From assembly GCA_032622095.1 (NCBI GenBank), contig CP136065.1:64713094-64777093 (forward strand): 64,000 bases of DNA, given 5' to 3'. Positions 46,590 through 57,129 of this stretch are shown here, in pieces (the stretch's first letter is position 1; each line of letters starts with the position of its first letter). The translations under genes were made by a program, and so were the position numbers. This DNA comes from Siphonodentalium dalli (lineage: Eukaryota; Mollusca; Scaphopoda; Gadilida; Siphonodentaliidae). The notes beneath the pieces were generated by a model. The model made no database searches. It was not told the origin of the DNA and saw nothing but the letters and a program-made list of their open reading frames with translations.

Positions 46590-47787
46590 ATACATCAAAC
46601 ATCTTGAAACAGGTCTGGATGAAACACCAATCGATCTAGAATAGCCCGAAAAATAAAAAACTACCTTGCGATAAATCGTAAACCTTTGCGAATCGCAAAC
46701 TACTTTGCAATAAATATATGCGATTTAGTGTAAAGGTTTTTGATTGATTACAAAAGGTTTGCGATTAATCGCAATGGTTTGTGATTTATCGCAGATATAT
46801 TTTCATGCATTGGCATTAATGGACTTGAACCGTATAAATATAAATATAATCCGACATCTTCAAAAGGTCTGGGTAAACCACCAATCAATCTATAATAGCA
46901 TGGTTGGGCTAAAATAGACCAATCGTTCTTTGACAGCCGGCATGCATGTGGGATAAGGCGAGCAAACCTTTGCGATAAATCACAAAACAACTTTGCGAAA
47001 AATTACAAACACCTTTGCGATAACTCGCAAACCTTTACGATAAATCTCAAACATCTTTAAGATGACTCTCAGACTGCGTACTGGGTGATTATATTTTGCA
47101 ATTTATCGCAAACATGTTTGAGATTTGTGGCAAACTATTTTGGTGCTAAAAAGTTCTTAATTTGTGTGTAAACATTATAAATCAGGCATCTTAAACAGGT
47201 CTCAGTGAACAACCTATCAATTTATAATTGAACGGTCGGGCTAAAATAGACCGATCAGTCATTCACAGCCAGATGCATGAATGGTGAGAGCAGCAAAACT
47301 TTGCGAAAATTCACAAACACCTTTGCGATAACACGCAAACCATTACGATAAATTTCAAACATATTTACGATAAATCTCAGACTACGTACTGTGTGAATAA
47401 ATTTTTGATTTATCGCAAAGATGTTTGAGATTTGTCGCAAAGGTTTTTTGGCGCTAATGGGCTTCTATGAATATTATAAATCAGACATCTTAAACAGGTC
47501 TGAGTGAACAACCTATCAATCTACTGTATGCCCGTTCAGACTAAAATAGACCGATCAGTCATTCACAACCAGATGCATGAGTGATGAGGGACCAAACCTT
47601 TGCGATAAATCGCAAAACTTTGCGAAAAATCACAAACACCTTTGCGATAACACAAAAACCTTTACGATAAATCTCAAACATCTTTACGATAACTCTCAGA
47701 CTACGTACTGGGCGATTATATTTTGCGATTTATCGCAAAGATGTCTGAGATTTGTCGCAGAGGCTTTTTGCTGATAATGGGTTTCTG
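46590..47787. repeat. Tandem repeat, about 305-bp unit rich in TTTGCGATAAATCGCAAA
   Basis: Unit landmark CATCTTAAACAGGTCTGAGT (or variant) at about 46601, 46856, 47188 and 47488, and again at 50199 beyond the nested insert. Each unit contains many TTTGCGATAA and TTATCGCAAA words facing each other, plus ACGATAAATCTCAAACATCT and CAGACTACGTACTG. Several short open frames here are by-products. Confidence 0.8.
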
Positions 47788-50176
47788 CATGTACCTTTAT
47801 CCAGAGTATGCGAGACTCACAGTGCTGGCTCTATAACGCATCGTGGAGATATCGCGAACGCTACGGCAATTGACGAGATCACATTTCAGACGATGTTTGA
47901 AGTACCTGTTTAGTTGTTCTGTGGAGTACATAAGTGTGAATAATTCCAATAATAAGTAAGTAACATGTTTTATTTACTGAATAAGTATTTTCTTCGTGTT
48001 TGGTTGAATGTTTTGATTGTGGTTAATTAATGTTTTCTGACCGCAGAAACGTAAATTCGATGGCTTTATTCGACGATTGTTCTGGTTGTTTTGATTGTCA
48101 ACGAACAATGGGAAAACTACGAACATTTAATTTTTCTTCAATTAAATAAACGTAATTGGTCGTGTGGGATAAATTTTGTACTCCTAAAGTTTCTTAATAA
48201 TTGATTTTCCAGAAACTGTCGGTTACGTTCACGAAACTGCAAAACTTTTACCTAAGTATCAAAAGATCGGTTGTGTATCCTAATTTTGACTTATTTTTCA
48301 GTAGAAATAGATGGTTCCTATCTAATCACAAAAAAGGTAGATTGCTTCATATAATTTCGACCAGACAAGTCTGTTTGTGTTCATAAGACAGTATTCCTAC
48401 AATCTAAGCAATTTCAGTTTGATCTTGCATTAGATTACCGATAATTACTTGTATAAAGTTTCCAAAAATTTCACCATTTCGCCAGGTGCAATGAAAACAT
48501 GCCATGGCACTCAATAATTTTGTTGGGCGATTCACTAGACAAATTTAACAAAACCCACTGGCCAATTTAGCTTTGAATAATACTGGAACTGTTTTACTTG
48601 TAATGTACCGTGGAATTAACTTAAAATTAAATGTGTCTTATATAATAATAATAAACACAATCTTGCAAGTTTTGTTTGGGATCGTTTCATTGACAGTTGT
48701 GCTTCACATACGTTAAACATATCAAATTATTGTCATGATATCATCACGTGCATTGTTGGACTAGCAAGTTAGCAACATCAATTCTCTTTCGTCCTAGAAA
48801 GTTCTAATATTATGCCAAGTTAGTTATCATCATTGAAATCATATGTTATTTTTACATGTGACACCATATGGAATGTGATGTGTAACAATAAAGAGCGTTC
48901 CTTGTTTTATTAAATGTATGTCTAATACATTTACATTTACTACATTTAAATTAAATTATTAAAGAGCTATTATCTCATTGTAGAATGTAAAAAAAAGTTG
49001 AGGATTATGTCACTTTATCATATTGCTGTAATGTATGTTTATATTTTTGCAGATGCCAAAACTTCAAAAACGTAAGAAGATTACAATGAACAAGAAGCAT
49101 GCATGGAAAACATATTCAACGTCGCCTCAGGAATACCTGTATGATACTCAGGGTGATGTTAATTCAGGATTCGTTATGTTTTTAAATATTTTATGACTTT
49201 CTATATAAATGTCACATCTCAAAAACACAGCTGATGTGAGCCTATTCACAATAAAACAATGTCTTGATCTTTTCTTCACTTTAACCCTTTCATATACTTA
49301 CTTACAAATGTGGGATCAGAACACTTATATGGTGTTCGAGATTTTGAATAGGCGCCTAGCTTTTGTTTTCATTAAATTTTTTATCATTGTCACTTTTTCT
49401 AATATGGGATTATTATAATGCCCAAATTATTTAGGCTAGACCAGAATTACGGTCTCTATCTCAAATGTACCATAAAACAATGTTAACACAATTCTACTGC
49501 CATGTTGGAATTATTGACAAATAGCCACTACAATATAATTGAATGGGTTGATTATAAGTATGTGTAATTATGGATGTTTAAAGCTATTAGGAATGTGGAG
49601 TTGTTTACTCAAATCACCCATATTAGATGATCATGTAACACCTATCCAGTGTATCCACAGGGTATGGGCCTATGTTGGGGAAATGCAATTAGTCATAATA
49701 GGTAATTAATTACGTCACCACCATCGGCAAAACAACCAAAGCGTCTGTTGTGGATTGGCGACTTTTTGTTGAAATAAGTAATATAAGTTATATCTTGACA
49801 GCCATGACAATATAATGGCTAATACTAGTAGCAAGGGTGCGAAAATCGTAATTAATTGCACACAGGATTAACAATACGATGCTATAATTGCTATTAAAAC
49901 AAAAGAAGACGAAAACATGAGGATTTGTTTGGCATTATCACGCTCATGTAATCCTCTGGTTATATTAAACCCACGTACAAATGTTTGGTTTTGTTTTATT
50001 TCATTAATATATGCGGTTACGACTACAATTGTCGTGGTTATCGCCATGTTGTTTATGCAATTACCATTGGAAACAGCAGTCTCGCGCAATCACGCCCGCT
50101 TTTAAACGGAACAAAAGAGTTCGCGATCTTTTGCGAGATCTCGCGCCAGTTGCGCATACTCTGGATTAACGTACTT
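47788..50176. mobile_element. Nested 2.4-kb DNA transposon-like insert with 8-bp target duplication
   Basis: GGTTTCTG occurs exactly at 47780-47787 and 50177-50184, and the flanking 305-bp unit is continuous if the insert and one copy are removed. Ends CATGTACCTTTATCCAGAG and inverse of AAGTACGTTAATCCAGAG, both followed by TATGCG, are inverted repeats of about 22 bp. An 8-bp duplication fits hAT, P or Merlin types. One candidate exon (49053-49196) is inside; no transposase domain recognised. Confidence 0.82.
49053..49196 (+). CDS. Short hypothetical frame with splice-like acceptor inside the 2.4-kb insert
   Basis: ATATTTTTGCAG directly precedes an ATG that opens 47 codons to TGA: MPKLQKRKKITMNKKHAWKT at the start, basic, then YSTSPQEYLYD. 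A basic N-terminus right after an acceptor would fit a first coding exon of a transposase or DNA-binding protein. If there is a donor it is likely near the D-V-N-S stretch (AATTCAG|GATTCG lacks GT, so unproven). I do not recognise a family. Confidence 0.25.
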   Translation: MPKLQKRKKITMNKKHAWKTYSTSPQEYLYDTQGDVNSGFVMFLNIL

Positions 50177-50328
50177 GGTTTCTGTGAACATTATAAATCA
50201 AACATCTTAAACAGGTCTGAGTGAACAACCTATCAATCTATAATTGCCCGGTCGTGCTAAAATAGACCAAACGGTCATTCACAGCCAGGGGAGCAAATCT
50301 TTGCGATAACTCCCAAACGTTTGTAAAT
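50177..50328. repeat. Continuation of the 305-bp tandem unit after the insert
   Basis: GGTTTCTGTGAACATTATAA, ACAGGTCTGAGTGAACAACC and TTTGCGATAACTCCCAAACG continue the unit interrupted at 47787. Confidence 0.85.
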
Positions 50329-50519
50329 AGTGTGCGATAAGCAAAATACTCAAAACTGGGGAGACCATTAACTTTGGTTAATTAAAACTGTTGTTTGCAA
50401 AATACCGCTATAGCGCTCATTAGTCCTCGCTACAAGGAGATGTTGAATGGGTTACCAGAATTATTATCGCTCTCCCAAAAAAATTGCCACGGTGTTCAGT
50501 GTTTTGCTTATCGTACACT
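50329..50519. mobile_element. Small MITE with AGTGTGCGATAAGCAAAA ends
   Basis: AGTGTGCGATAAGCAAAATA at the left and the inverse arm TTTTGCTTATCGTACACT at the right. 191 bp, non-coding. Its ends resemble the GCGATAA words of the surrounding tandem unit. Confidence 0.7.
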
Positions 50520-51080
50520 TCCAATGTGCTGTATCAGTAAATGAACAAATACTAAGATACATGTAACACAAAGAGAGTTTAATGTATTTAATATATGATA
50601 AAGTATGGTATAGCCATAGTTAATAAATTATTCTCCATTCGCATCTATGCGTCAACAAGTCAATGTCATTGCCTGATCACCAGAGCCATGTAATGTCGAA
50701 TTTCGCAAATATGGTTTCCAGTTATGGATGAGGTTATTTCCTAGCAAAGCGGAAATGGCCGAATCGCTCAGAATGATACTAGTAGCCAGACATGTCTTGA
50801 TAAGAACATGAAGCATCTGGACATTGGAATGGTCTACATGTTCATGTATGTATACAGCTAAGCTCCAATTGTCCCCCTTAACGACATTGGCCACCGATAT
50901 TACCACGTTGTTGATACTATTAACATTGATTAATTCAATTGTTGAACCGTTTTTAAGTCAGCATTATAACCACAACATACAGTGTAGTGTATATTTCTGG
51001 CATGGCTTGACGCTGCCTTGGTAGTTGCGAATGTCGGTCAGTGACCAACTTTGAATGTTAATTAAACCATAAACAAATTA
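50520..51080. other. No gene recognised inside the CACTA-like element
   Basis: Opposed short frames at 50652-50906 (minus) and 50824-51024 (plus) overlap and have no motif. Nothing else seen. Confidence 0.5.
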
Positions 51081-51097
51081 TTAATTGAAATATTGTT

Positions 51098-51319
51098 TTG
51101 TGTATAGTTAATATGGTGCATGGCGCTGATGAAAATCTGGACTGGGTGTTTACAAGGTGGCCATGTGACAAATTAGTGCGGAGTACAGCACTTGGTCGCA
51201 AAATATTATTAATAAGACTGTATAAAGATTATCTGCGGTTGCCACATATCAACCACTTGACCATGGCTGAACGGCGGTATGGTATAACCGGTGTCATTAA
51301 CGCTCTACAACCTTGTTAA
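51098..51319 (+). CDS. Hypothetical frame or terminal exon inside the CACTA-like element
   Basis: TTGTTTTGTGTATAG precedes the open stretch and the frame ends TTGTTAA at 51319. From the methionine at 51113 it encodes MVHGADENLDWVFTRWPCDK, then a basic stretch ILLIRLYKDYLRLPHINHLT and MAERRYGITGVINALQPC. The composition is more protein-like than nearby frames. No family recognised; it could be a fragment of a transposon gene, a captured host exon, or chance. Confidence 0.3.
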   Translation: MCIVNMVHGADENLDWVFTRWPCDKLVRSTALGRKILLIRLYKDYLRLPHINHLTMAERRYGITGVINALQPC

Positions 51320-52242
51320 AAGGGGATGATTAATTAGACCATAGCTGTAGTATGTTACTAAAAGCTTGCGATTGATTCAGTTAAAACGTGTGTCCCAGAA
51401 TTGGATCCCTATCTTCGAGATTATCCACCATTCCAAAAATATATCAGAACAATATCACAGCATCACAGGCGTTTCGATCAAAAGAATAGCAGCTCCGTAA
51501 CTGGGAGACATGGTTCTCAAATCACGTTTCGGTGAAAATTGAAGAATATGATCCATCGTCCTTTGCACAGGTACTTGTACGTTGTAGCCATCAAACTTGT
51601 TACTGACTCATGAGTCATGACTGATCTGTGACGTCATAACTCCCACTAATTTCTACAGAATAGGATGTCTCGTAATCATAGTCACCAGTGGTTGACTCTT
51701 GTGAGTTAATTTGGGCGGTTTATAATGTTGTGAAACTTAAGTATCTGTCTTTTGTAATTCACAATACTGTTGTGCATGTAAAATGTAAGTTATTATGTAA
51801 CCCCACTGCACTCAATGACTTTTGAATTTGGTCTGTCTCAGCTCACCGAAAATTGCTGCTTTCTTCAGACTGCAGAGGAGAATATCAATAAGGTTAGCGC
51901 CCGTTATTTTTTCGGAGGTTATATATCATCTTGTCCCGTCCATGTACAAACATAATCCACACAGTGCTGACAATATTCCAGATTATTGAGACGCCAGTTA
52001 GGTCCAATTTCACACACAAAAAATATGTTGATGAATTTCAGAGAAGTTACTTCCCTAATCTTAAATCCACCCAGTGAGCGAACAACGTACCTAAACTGGC
52101 ATACGCTACAGCATGTAAGCCGAGTCCGATGCCAACATAACATGTCTAAGCCTGATGTTTGTTTGTCTCTTCGTCCATGTTTATATACTGTAAAAAAACT
52201 CAATCGCCTCAACTTGAAGTGGCTGGACGCCGCCATTTTATC
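51320..52242. other. No gene recognised inside the CACTA-like element
   Basis: Long opposed frames at 51919-52272 (minus) and 51986-52264 (plus) overlap fully and carry no motif I know. Confidence 0.45.
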
Positions 52243-52385
52243 GAGATCGGCTAGTACCAAATGAATTATCACGTGATGCCATCACGTGGGTAACACTTGG
52301 GTTCCGAGATCGGCTAGTACCAAATGAATTATCACGTGATGCCATCACGTGGGTAACTTTTAGGTTCCGAGAGTGGCTAGTACCA
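52243..52385. repeat. Tandem repeat, 63-bp unit, with CACGTG palindromes
   Basis: GAGATCGGCTAGTACCAAAT starts at 52243 and 52306, with a third partial start at 52369. Each full unit holds ATCACGTGATGCCATCACGT, i.e. two CACGTG E-box cores back to back. Confidence 0.85.
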
Positions 52386-52505
52386 ACATGATGTGGTATT
52401 ATATCAATATATAGAACCAATTTCTTCTCGATACCTGTTGGTCTGGTACTAACAGACATATTGGCACTACCTTAGTACCTATACGGCTTGTTATTTCTAA
52501 GTGTG

Positions 52506-53127
52506 TGGAGTATTATGACCCGCCTGTAACATGTTCAAAACCATACAAAAGACATCATGGAGTAGTGTGACCCACCCCGTAACATGTTTAACATTATATA
52601 AAGACACAATGGAGTATTATGTTCCGCCCGTAACATGTTTAACATCATATGAAGACACCATGGAGTATTATGACCCGCCCGTAACACGTTTAACATCATA
52701 TAAAGCCACCATGGAGTATTATGACCCGCCCGTAACATGTTCAAACCCATACACAAGACACCATGGAGTAGTATGACCCATCCCGTAACATGTTTAACAT
52801 CATATAAAGACACAATGGAGTATTATGTTCCGCCCGTAACATGTTTAACATAATATAAAGACAACATGGAGTATTATGACCCGCCCGTGACTTGTTCAAA
52901 ACCATTCAAAAGACGCCATAGAGTATTATGACCCGCCCCGTAACATGTTTAACATCATATAAAAGAACCATGGAGTATTATGTTCCGCCCCGTCAACATG
53001 TTTAACATCATATCAAGACACAATGGAGTATTATGATCCTACCCCGTAACATGTCTAACATCATGAAAAATACACCATGAAGTATTATGACCCGCCCCGT
53101 AACATGTTCAATATCATGAAAACGACA
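52506..53127. repeat. Satellite array, right block
   Basis: About a dozen 51-bp monomers of both types continue after the CACTA-like element and fade out at about 53127, 114 bp from exon 53242-53413 of the TMEM272-like gene. Confidence 0.93.
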
Positions 53128-53129
53128 AA

Positions 53130-53264
53130 CGACACTATCCTGTGTCACACAATATATCCATGGCTACACTAACCTGTGTTGCACATTATCTCCATGGCTA
53201 CACTAACCTGTGTTAAAAATTATTTCCATGGTTACACTAACCTGTGTTGCACATTAGCTCCATT
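53130..53264 (-). repeat. 34-bp tandem repeat duplicating an exon end and its splice donor
   Basis: Units spaced exactly 34 bp (CCTG at 53139, 53173, 53207 and 53241) contain, on the minus strand, a GTGCAACACAG-GTTAGTG-type junction. The last unit is the real 3' end of exon 53242-53413 with its donor. So the exon end and donor are present about four times, with decay in the second (CAGGTTAG kept, GTGCAA lost) and fourth (CAGGATAG). Confidence 0.85.
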
Positions 53265-53413
53265 GTTCGGCAAGCAAAATCACATTTATCGTCAGCATCC
53301 TTGTTCGCCTCTTGAATTTGCAGAACAAAATCGGCATACACTGATTGTTCGAGACTGTAACGTCTTGACCAATCAACGTCCGTTGTGCATAAGTGTTTTC
53401 TCTCATCGAAAGA
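53242..53413 (-). CDS. Upstream exon of the TMEM272-like gene (57 codons + 1 base)
   Basis: Minus strand. Acceptor TTTTATTCTTTCATTTCAG precedes and donor GTTAGT follows. Phase 0 at the start, and one base (G) carried over, which joins TT of exon 34862-34921 to give valine. It begins SFDERKHLCTTDVDWSRRYS and ends QIQEANKDADDKCDF then ACRTMELMCNT. A cytosolic, charged segment leading straight into the first membrane helix is the expected layout of TMEM272-like proteins. The linked intron is about 18.3 kb and contains the satellite. Assignment to the same gene rests on strand, phase, order and protein logic; the initiating exon was not found. Confidence 0.68.
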
Positions 53414-54156
53414 CTGAAATGAAAGAATAAAACCAACTAAAGACAAACCAAATGCGTTTGGTTTAAACAATATTGTATTTGTACTAAACTGAACAAAAGT
53501 ACAAATAATACATGGACGTGAAAAATAACATAAATGTTCAAAATAGGATCGGGAAACAAGCTTTGATGCTTTTGATAAGTCCTATCCAACTGCGTTTGAC
53601 GGTTACAGTCAGGTCAATTATAAACACCGATATCTGCCAATGAACATCCTGCAACCATCATTCTCCAAAGCTAATAATGTATCCGGAAATCCAGACCTCC
53701 AGGTTGTATCAGCAGCATCTTTTTATTTAACCTATTTTACACCGTCGTGCCATGACATGTGTGTTGTACGAGATTTGCATGAGGTTTTATCGCGGCCGTG
53801 GTCAAGGAAGACATCGCACTTTGCTTAATGTGGTGTCACCGTCGTTTCAACCGCTGGGTCATACTACATCTAGTGACATCAACATTACAGTATGGTACAG
53901 CAAGTTGTTTTTAAAAAGCAATATGCATCATGCATGGCAAAATCGAGTTATGTCAGTAAAGTGAAGGGGCATCAATAGGTTACCATGTTCTAAATATACT
54001 TCGGAACGCCCTCAAACAGCTGCGGTATGAACATTAAATGAGATAATAAAATAAACATTGGGCACTAATCTGTTAATAGCCTTGCATACTTTGTTCCATC
54101 AAAATACAGCACGCCCTATAAATTATCATAGATACAAATAGATATTGGCACAAACG
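53414..54156. other. Upstream/intronic DNA, nothing recognised
   Basis: Expected to hold intron and possibly the 5' exon of the TMEM272-like gene on the minus strand, but I could not pick out a convincing start exon or promoter. Confidence 0.45.
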
Positions 54157-54568
54157 TTAAAGATGCATAATCCGAATTAACGCTCCCAAATTACTATTTC
54201 TTTGCTTCGGGGGTAAAAATAGTTTAGAGTCGAGGAACCCAGCCATCAAAGTTCAGAGTGATGCGTAATTTTTGGCGGCCTGGCAAATATTCGTCAAGCC
54301 GACGGTCTCGGACCAAACTGCGGATGAAGATGGATAACTCTAAAATGAAGTGGCTCTGTGTGTTAGATATTTGACAATCCGGCCAAATTTCGTTGAACAA
54401 AATGTTGATAAATAGCAAGTGTTGGGTACTTTTATACTATAGTTGACAGTGTTTGGCATTCCTTTTGGGCAATTCATAGATTCTGATAACTGAAGCGGCA
54501 ATTCAAAAAAAAAAAATTGTTGGAATCTGATAATATGGGGACCATCGAATCAGATTGAGTACCTTTAA
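54157..54568 (-). mobile_element. TTAA-flanked MITE, complete copy of the 4368 family
   Basis: Left TTAAAGATGCATAATCCGAA, right inverse of TTAAAGGTACTCAATCTGAT followed by TCGATGGTCCCC. The interior is the inverse of 4368-4598: GGCGGCCTGGCAAATATTCG, TATAGTTGACAGTG, TCTGATAACTGAAG. Confidence 0.78.
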
Positions 54569-54834
54569 ACAGCTGTAGTGAAGTTTGAATTTTGTGGTTG
54601 GGTGTGAAAAATGACAATTTGTCTAGTGTAGTTACAATACAATAATACAATAAATCAATAAATGGGTGTGCATTTAGAAACTATAGGTAAACACCCCCAA
54701 CAGGGACCCTATATCCACTTCCCTGCTAATTCATGATTTACACTGATTTAAACTTTCCGTTCGTTGTAAAGTTCTGGGCCTATAATTTCGAATAACACAG
54801 AAGAGCCCATACTACTAATATGCCATTAGAACAT

Positions 54835-55110
54835 AAAACACAAACAATAATAATAATAATATAATAATAATATTTGTATAGCGTTTATACCCAATAATCG
54901 GGCCCTAAGCGCTTGACATAAAAATAAACATGAAATATAAATATACATAATATCAAAGTAATTTTCTGAATCGCCGCGCAAACAAGTAAGTTTTCAATGA
55001 CTTTTTAAAGTCGTCAAGAGATGGTGACTCTTTTATGTTCAATGGCAGAGGATTCCATGCATTTGGGCATGTTACTTTAAAAGATCGGTAGCCAATCGTG
55101 ATCAAATTAG
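54835..55110 (+). repeat. SINE/LINE-tail-like repeat with (AAT)n start
   Basis: An AAT microsatellite at 54847-54872, then TTGTATAGCGTTTATACCCA, GGGCCCTAAGCGCTTGAC, AACAAGTAAGTTTTCAATG and GATTCCATGCATTTGGGC. Related to 7305-7791. Confidence 0.65.
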
Positions 55111-55145
55111 CATCAGATGGTGTCAAAAGAAGTTTGTCCTCTGAA

Positions 55146-55521
55146 CGAAAAAAATACTATTTGCGTCCAAGTTTGGGTACCCACCATAATTTCGGGTATC
55201 AAAGCCGCAGATCGAGATGTCGCCAAACACAGATCTGGGATGTCAAAGATGCGAATGATATACTTCACATTTTGACCGTTCTGCTTGAAAACATACACGT
55301 TTTCACCCTTGCACATGCACCCCCACCCTAAATATGATCCATATGCCGGCCTGTCCGAATGATAATTGGGATATTTTCAAGCAGAAACGGTCAAAATGTG
55401 AAGTATATCATTCGCATCTTTGACATCCCAGATCTGTGTTTGGCGACATCTCGATCTGCGGCTTTGATACCCGAAATTATGGTGGGTACCCAAACTTGGA
55501 CGCAAATAGTATTTTTTTTCG
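55146..55521. repeat. Long inverted repeat: arms of about 147 bp, loop 82 bp
   Basis: 55146-55291 and 55374-55521 are inverse copies with very few differences (for example GCGTCCAAGTTTGGGTACCC / GGGTACCCAAACTTGGACGC). The 82-bp loop is unrelated text. The short frames on both strands here are translations of the same arm. Confidence 0.92.
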
Positions 55522-55559
55522 AACCGCTCTGCAGACCAGACAATGTTATGGTTAATTAA

Positions 55560-57129
55560 CATATATTTTTCTATTGACACACGCATTATCCGCCATCTAT
55601 GGCTGATAATTATGTTTCAAACGAACTACCTAACGTCAAAAAGTGTCTACTATTTATGATAAAATCGGAAATGAGTCGGAATTTCTATTAAATTTATCGC
55701 GGTGAGAGCAAGCTATGGTCGCTATCCCATTGAGGGCACATTCCGCTTTGCGAAACTGTGTTTTGGACAGTGGATATCACCATTTAACTGGCAGATATAT
55801 AGCTTCATCTGAGGGAAGGTATGTTCATTTATCAAAACAGCAATTCTCGGGTTTGGTGATACCCTCGGGTTTGTCGATACCACGTACACGGGGGTAATCA
55901 TTGTAACCTGTATATTTATTATTACGGGAAAATGATTTATAGAAAACAGGAATGCTTGCTCGTGGCAATAAATCGTTCCGTTCAATTGTATTCCATATAT
56001 TACACGTCACCAGAAAACCTGACAAACAAAGCACATTGCATGAACACCAGACATATGCTATTGACGTTTTCTCGGCGTAACTTATTATTTTCGTGAGAAA
56101 GTGTCGCACTGATTCAATTGTTATCGGATAACCTGATTACCTTCTCAATTGTACAATGATCGCATCGATATTCCCCATTATTTCGGCACAATCGAGCAAT
56201 TTTCCGTAAGCAAATCTCCCACATTCTCACGATAGTTATATTTCACGCGAGAGGTATCGAACAGCAACGAAAATTCCCGGGACAAAATACGCCAACATCG
56301 AGGATCGTTGGAGGCATTCAAGTTGAACTGAAAATCCCGAGAGGCAATTCTTATACGACCTATGCACATTTGACTTTTAATCATGGAAACTTGTTCTTTG
56401 AATAGATCGATATATCAGAATACCATGATATTTTATCTCAGTGAAGGACGTTTGGCGTCTCGTGCCCCTAAAACAAAGCCACGACATTGACGTACTGACA
56501 ACCTCAGACTTGTCACATGTCAATCTTAATCAGTCGTCAGTCAATCAACCGAAGATGGCCGCCCCCATGAGACTCGCGGGTGGATTTATGAATATCTCAA
56601 CTTAATTAGCTAATTACTCTATCCATATAGCCTGCCATTTAATGAATTTCCACTCATAGCATATCTCCGGATGTGGAAAGCTTAGATGGGCATATATGGA
56701 AAACTACTTAAAGGCACGGGCGGCGTTCGTTGCAAAAAATATTCATATTTGTTCAAATCGCCATCAACAGAAGGAGTATTAAAATATATATAGTTTTGTT
56801 CATATGCCAAACATAATCAGCACGTAAATAGTATATTGTCGTCAAGACACACGATGGTGTACGTAAACAAGAGCCTGCTCGTGTTACAGAAGTTTTGCTT
56901 CTGTTTACATAACACAGCGCAATACTATTGGTTAAACGCTCTTTATTATTTCCATATCAGGAAAACAGTAACAAATAACGCTCTTTATGTTTACCATATC
57001 CGGATCTAAACAAAAGCCAGGTTCTGTAACGTTTTTATGCTTTTGTTTACATAACAAAGGAAAAACATGCCGCGCGTATCTTTAACTGTTGAGCTAGTAC
57101 ACCACCTGAAGGAATCTGAAGACCACATT
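55560..57129. other. No gene recognised
   Basis: Mixed non-coding DNA. GTTTACATAACACAGCGCAA near 56903 and GTTTACATAACAAAGGAAAA near 57046 are partial repeats, as are the two CGCTCTTTAT words at 56948 and 56979. No exon could be supported. Confidence 0.5.

Larger units (their letters stand above)
46216..52505. mobile_element. CACTA-like element of about 6.3 kb inserted in the satellite
   Basis: The satellite breaks inside a monomer (GACACCATG at left, TGGAGTATTATG at right), leaving a 2-bp TG at each edge. The insert starts CACTCTTTAAAAAATAGG and ends TTATTTCTAAGTGTG; the inverse of the end, CACACTTAGAAATAA, matches the start at 12 of about 16 positions and resembles the ends of 19483-20558. 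Subterminal GGTACTCTGGAGTACC palindromes at the left and GGTACTAACAG / CTTAGTACC at the right fit a CACTA-type layout. No transposase was recognised; the interior is repeats, a nested 2.4-kb insert and a few short frames. Confidence 0.72.

Noticed and set aside
55098-55586. Four short frames with shared protein sequence on opposite strands
   Set aside because: They translate the two arms of the inverted repeat and have no homology pattern of their own.
56534-56605. GAAGATGGCCGCC start context followed by a 16-codon frame
   Set aside because: Good Kozak context but the frame stops almost at once and no donor follows; not supportable as a first exon.
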